The translations under genes were made by a program, and so were the position numbers. A stretch of 17,694 bases of DNA from Stephanodiscus triporus (Eukaryota; Bacillariophyta; Thalassiosirophyceae; Thalassiosirales; Thalassiosiraceae): assembly GCA_036939755.1 (NCBI GenBank), contig JALLAZ010000281.1:1-17694 (forward strand), in the 5' to 3' direction. Of the stretch, positions 16,592 to 17,694 are shown in pieces. Numbering within the stretch: the first letter of the stretch is position 1; each line of letters opens with the position of its first letter. Below the pieces are notes generated by a model, which was not told the origin of the DNA, did no database searches, and saw only the letters and a list, made by a program, of their open reading frames with translations.

Positions 16592-17273
16592 ATCTACTCT
16601 ACTTTGCATCTGGCTTTACGATTTTTCCATACATAGCCCTGTATAAAATTACTCGTATGTTGATCAGTACCGGTGTTGTCATAGGAGGAAGTTCCACATC
16701 ACTCCTACTCCTATTTTTCAATGGGACAACTGCCAAAACACGTCACTTTTGACATGGTCACTGGGTGGCTGCCGTAATTCATTTTTGGTTTTTGTGAGCG
16801 ATAGTTCCATATTTGGACTCGCTGAAAATCTGGTCTAAATTTGCATTGTTTATTTTCTTGCGCCGTAAATAAAAATAGGAGACTTTTTCTGGATGGCTGC
16901 ATGGGAATTTGTTGGCATTTCTCAGTAGTGAGCCTTGAGAGATGTTATTCTGTTTCTACCAATGGTATCCGTATTCAAATCATTTGATTGGTCTTAAAAC
17001 GAAATTTGCTGCTTTTTTACGCTCGGATGTTAGTGCAGTTTTGCGGTCACATCAATTTGCACAGGTTTTATTTTGAGACGGGTAGCTTAGTCGGGTTTGT
17101 GGTCTTAGGATCACCCTGATTTTTTTTTAGCGCGCCAGCTTGCTCAAAACTTGCTCACTCTATATGCCGACTCCCCACTCCTCAATTCCAGACCTCTCCT
17201 TTATTACGTGCCAAAAGTCCCACTTGCCATTCCTGCTACTGTGTGTAATGATAATTCCTCTGTAGAGCCCTGT
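16592..17273. other. AT-rich non-coding stretch
   Basis: No gene is supported. A 12-mer TAGCTTAGTCGG (17083-17094) fits the RNA polymerase III A-box consensus and is followed by a T9 tract (17120-17128), but no B-box or tRNA fold could be found. Otherwise nothing recognisable. Confidence 0.4.
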
Positions 17274-17342
17274 GCGAATTTCTTCGCTGACAAATAGTCA
17301 AAAAACTCCGAAAAGCGACTATTTGTCAGCGAAGAAATTCGC
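17274..17342. repeat. Perfect 26-bp inverted repeat with 17-nt loop
   Basis: Arm 17274-17299 (GCGAATTTCTTCGCTGACAA..., 26 bp) is the exact reverse complement of 17317-17342, with loop 17300-17316. As RNA or cruciform it would form a stable stem. It is not followed by a T-tract, so it is not an obvious terminator. The neighbouring sequence repeats parts of it (AAATAGTCAAGAAATAG at 17361-17377, and ACTCCGAAAA at 17304-17313 and 17448-17457). Confidence 0.9.
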
Positions 17343-17694
17343 GATGTTGCCAACTCCGAGAAATAGTCAAGAAATAGCACATATTGCAGCTCTGAGGCTA
17401 GTCGTTTTAGCTTCAAGGTGTCTCTGTCCGCCAAAAAAATCCCCAAAACTCCGAAAATCACCAAACCAGACATTTTTTCTCTGGCGGGAGCAAAAAACAA
17501 AACTGGACAGACCGCCGGTCTCAAAAACTCATTTTGCACAGAGACGAAAAGAAGTTTTGCGTAACCAAATACTTATTATTATTAAATAATATCATGGAAA
17601 AAGCCTCGTCGACTAAAAAAACCCACCCCATCATTAGGGGGTCCAGCTGATGGATTTCCCGCCAATTTTTTTTTTTTTTTTCGCCAAAATCAGA
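17343..17694. other. Non-coding right edge with short repeats
   Basis: The 111-residue minus-strand frame across 17204-17539 runs through the inverted repeat and is not supported as a gene. The stretch contains repeated ACTCCGA words, an AT-rich tract (17569-17592) and a T15-T16 run near the end (about 17667-17681). Confidence 0.4.

Noticed and set aside
17204..17539. Minus-strand open frame of 111 codons
   Set aside because: It crosses the perfect inverted repeat and reads the repeated words as similar peptides; no domain is visible. A loose resemblance to sequence near 9515-9640 was too weak to call a repeat family.
1..17694. tRNA, rRNA, CRISPR array or bacterial operon features
   Set aside because: No cloverleaf with both A- and B-box, no rRNA-like sequence, no regularly spaced short repeats with unique spacers and no Shine-Dalgarno-led gene clusters were seen; the gene structures are eukaryotic.

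Overview
The window looks like nuclear DNA of a centric diatom, most likely of the Thalassiosirales type. This is inferred from the combined features and was not tested by any search. The supporting signs are eukaryotic genes on both strands without operons, two short GT-AG introns (101 and 159 nt, both with GTGAGT donors), proteins rich in Ser, Asp, Gly and Gln runs, a small protein with a diatom-style bipartite plastid leader (S-I-A^F-S-P), and a plant/fungal-type PHT1-like transporter beside a mitochondrial type II NADH dehydrogenase.

Layout. 1-748 is the decayed 3' part of a tyrosine recombinase of the eukaryotic mobile-element type, cut by the left edge. 749-1551 is non-coding debris. 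1552-1783 is a long foldback element flanked by TA, about 250 bp upstream of the first intact gene. 2035-5634 (+) encodes a 1199-residue low-complexity protein with a compact, probably beta-grasp-like middle domain and a C-terminal pair of membrane segments. 5635-6266 holds a probable eroded minus-strand coding relic. 6267-7562 (+) encodes an INPP5E-like inositol polyphosphate 5-phosphatase ending in a CaaX box. It converges on a minus-strand, two-exon type II NADH dehydrogenase (7761-9367). That gene is divergent from a small, probably plastid-targeted protein (9799-10191, +), which in turn converges on a two-exon PHT1-like major facilitator (10423-12843, -). 12844-13625 is intergenic. 13626-15260 (-) encodes a low-complexity protein of unknown function with a conserved-looking C-terminus. 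15261-17694 has no convincing gene and is built of local repeats: a 51-bp tandem repeat, a 230/309-bp direct repeat with palindromes, and a perfect 26-bp inverted repeat.

The genes do not form one obvious pathway. The closest link is positional: the mitochondrial NADH dehydrogenase and the small plastid-type protein share one 431-bp divergent upstream region. The phosphatase and the PHT1-like carrier both touch phosphate chemistry, but nothing in the sequence ties them together. The items I consider most worth following are the foldback element, the CaaX-bearing phosphatase, the PHT1-like carrier with altered proton-coupling positions, the unknown middle domain of the first gene, and the repeat-built right flank.
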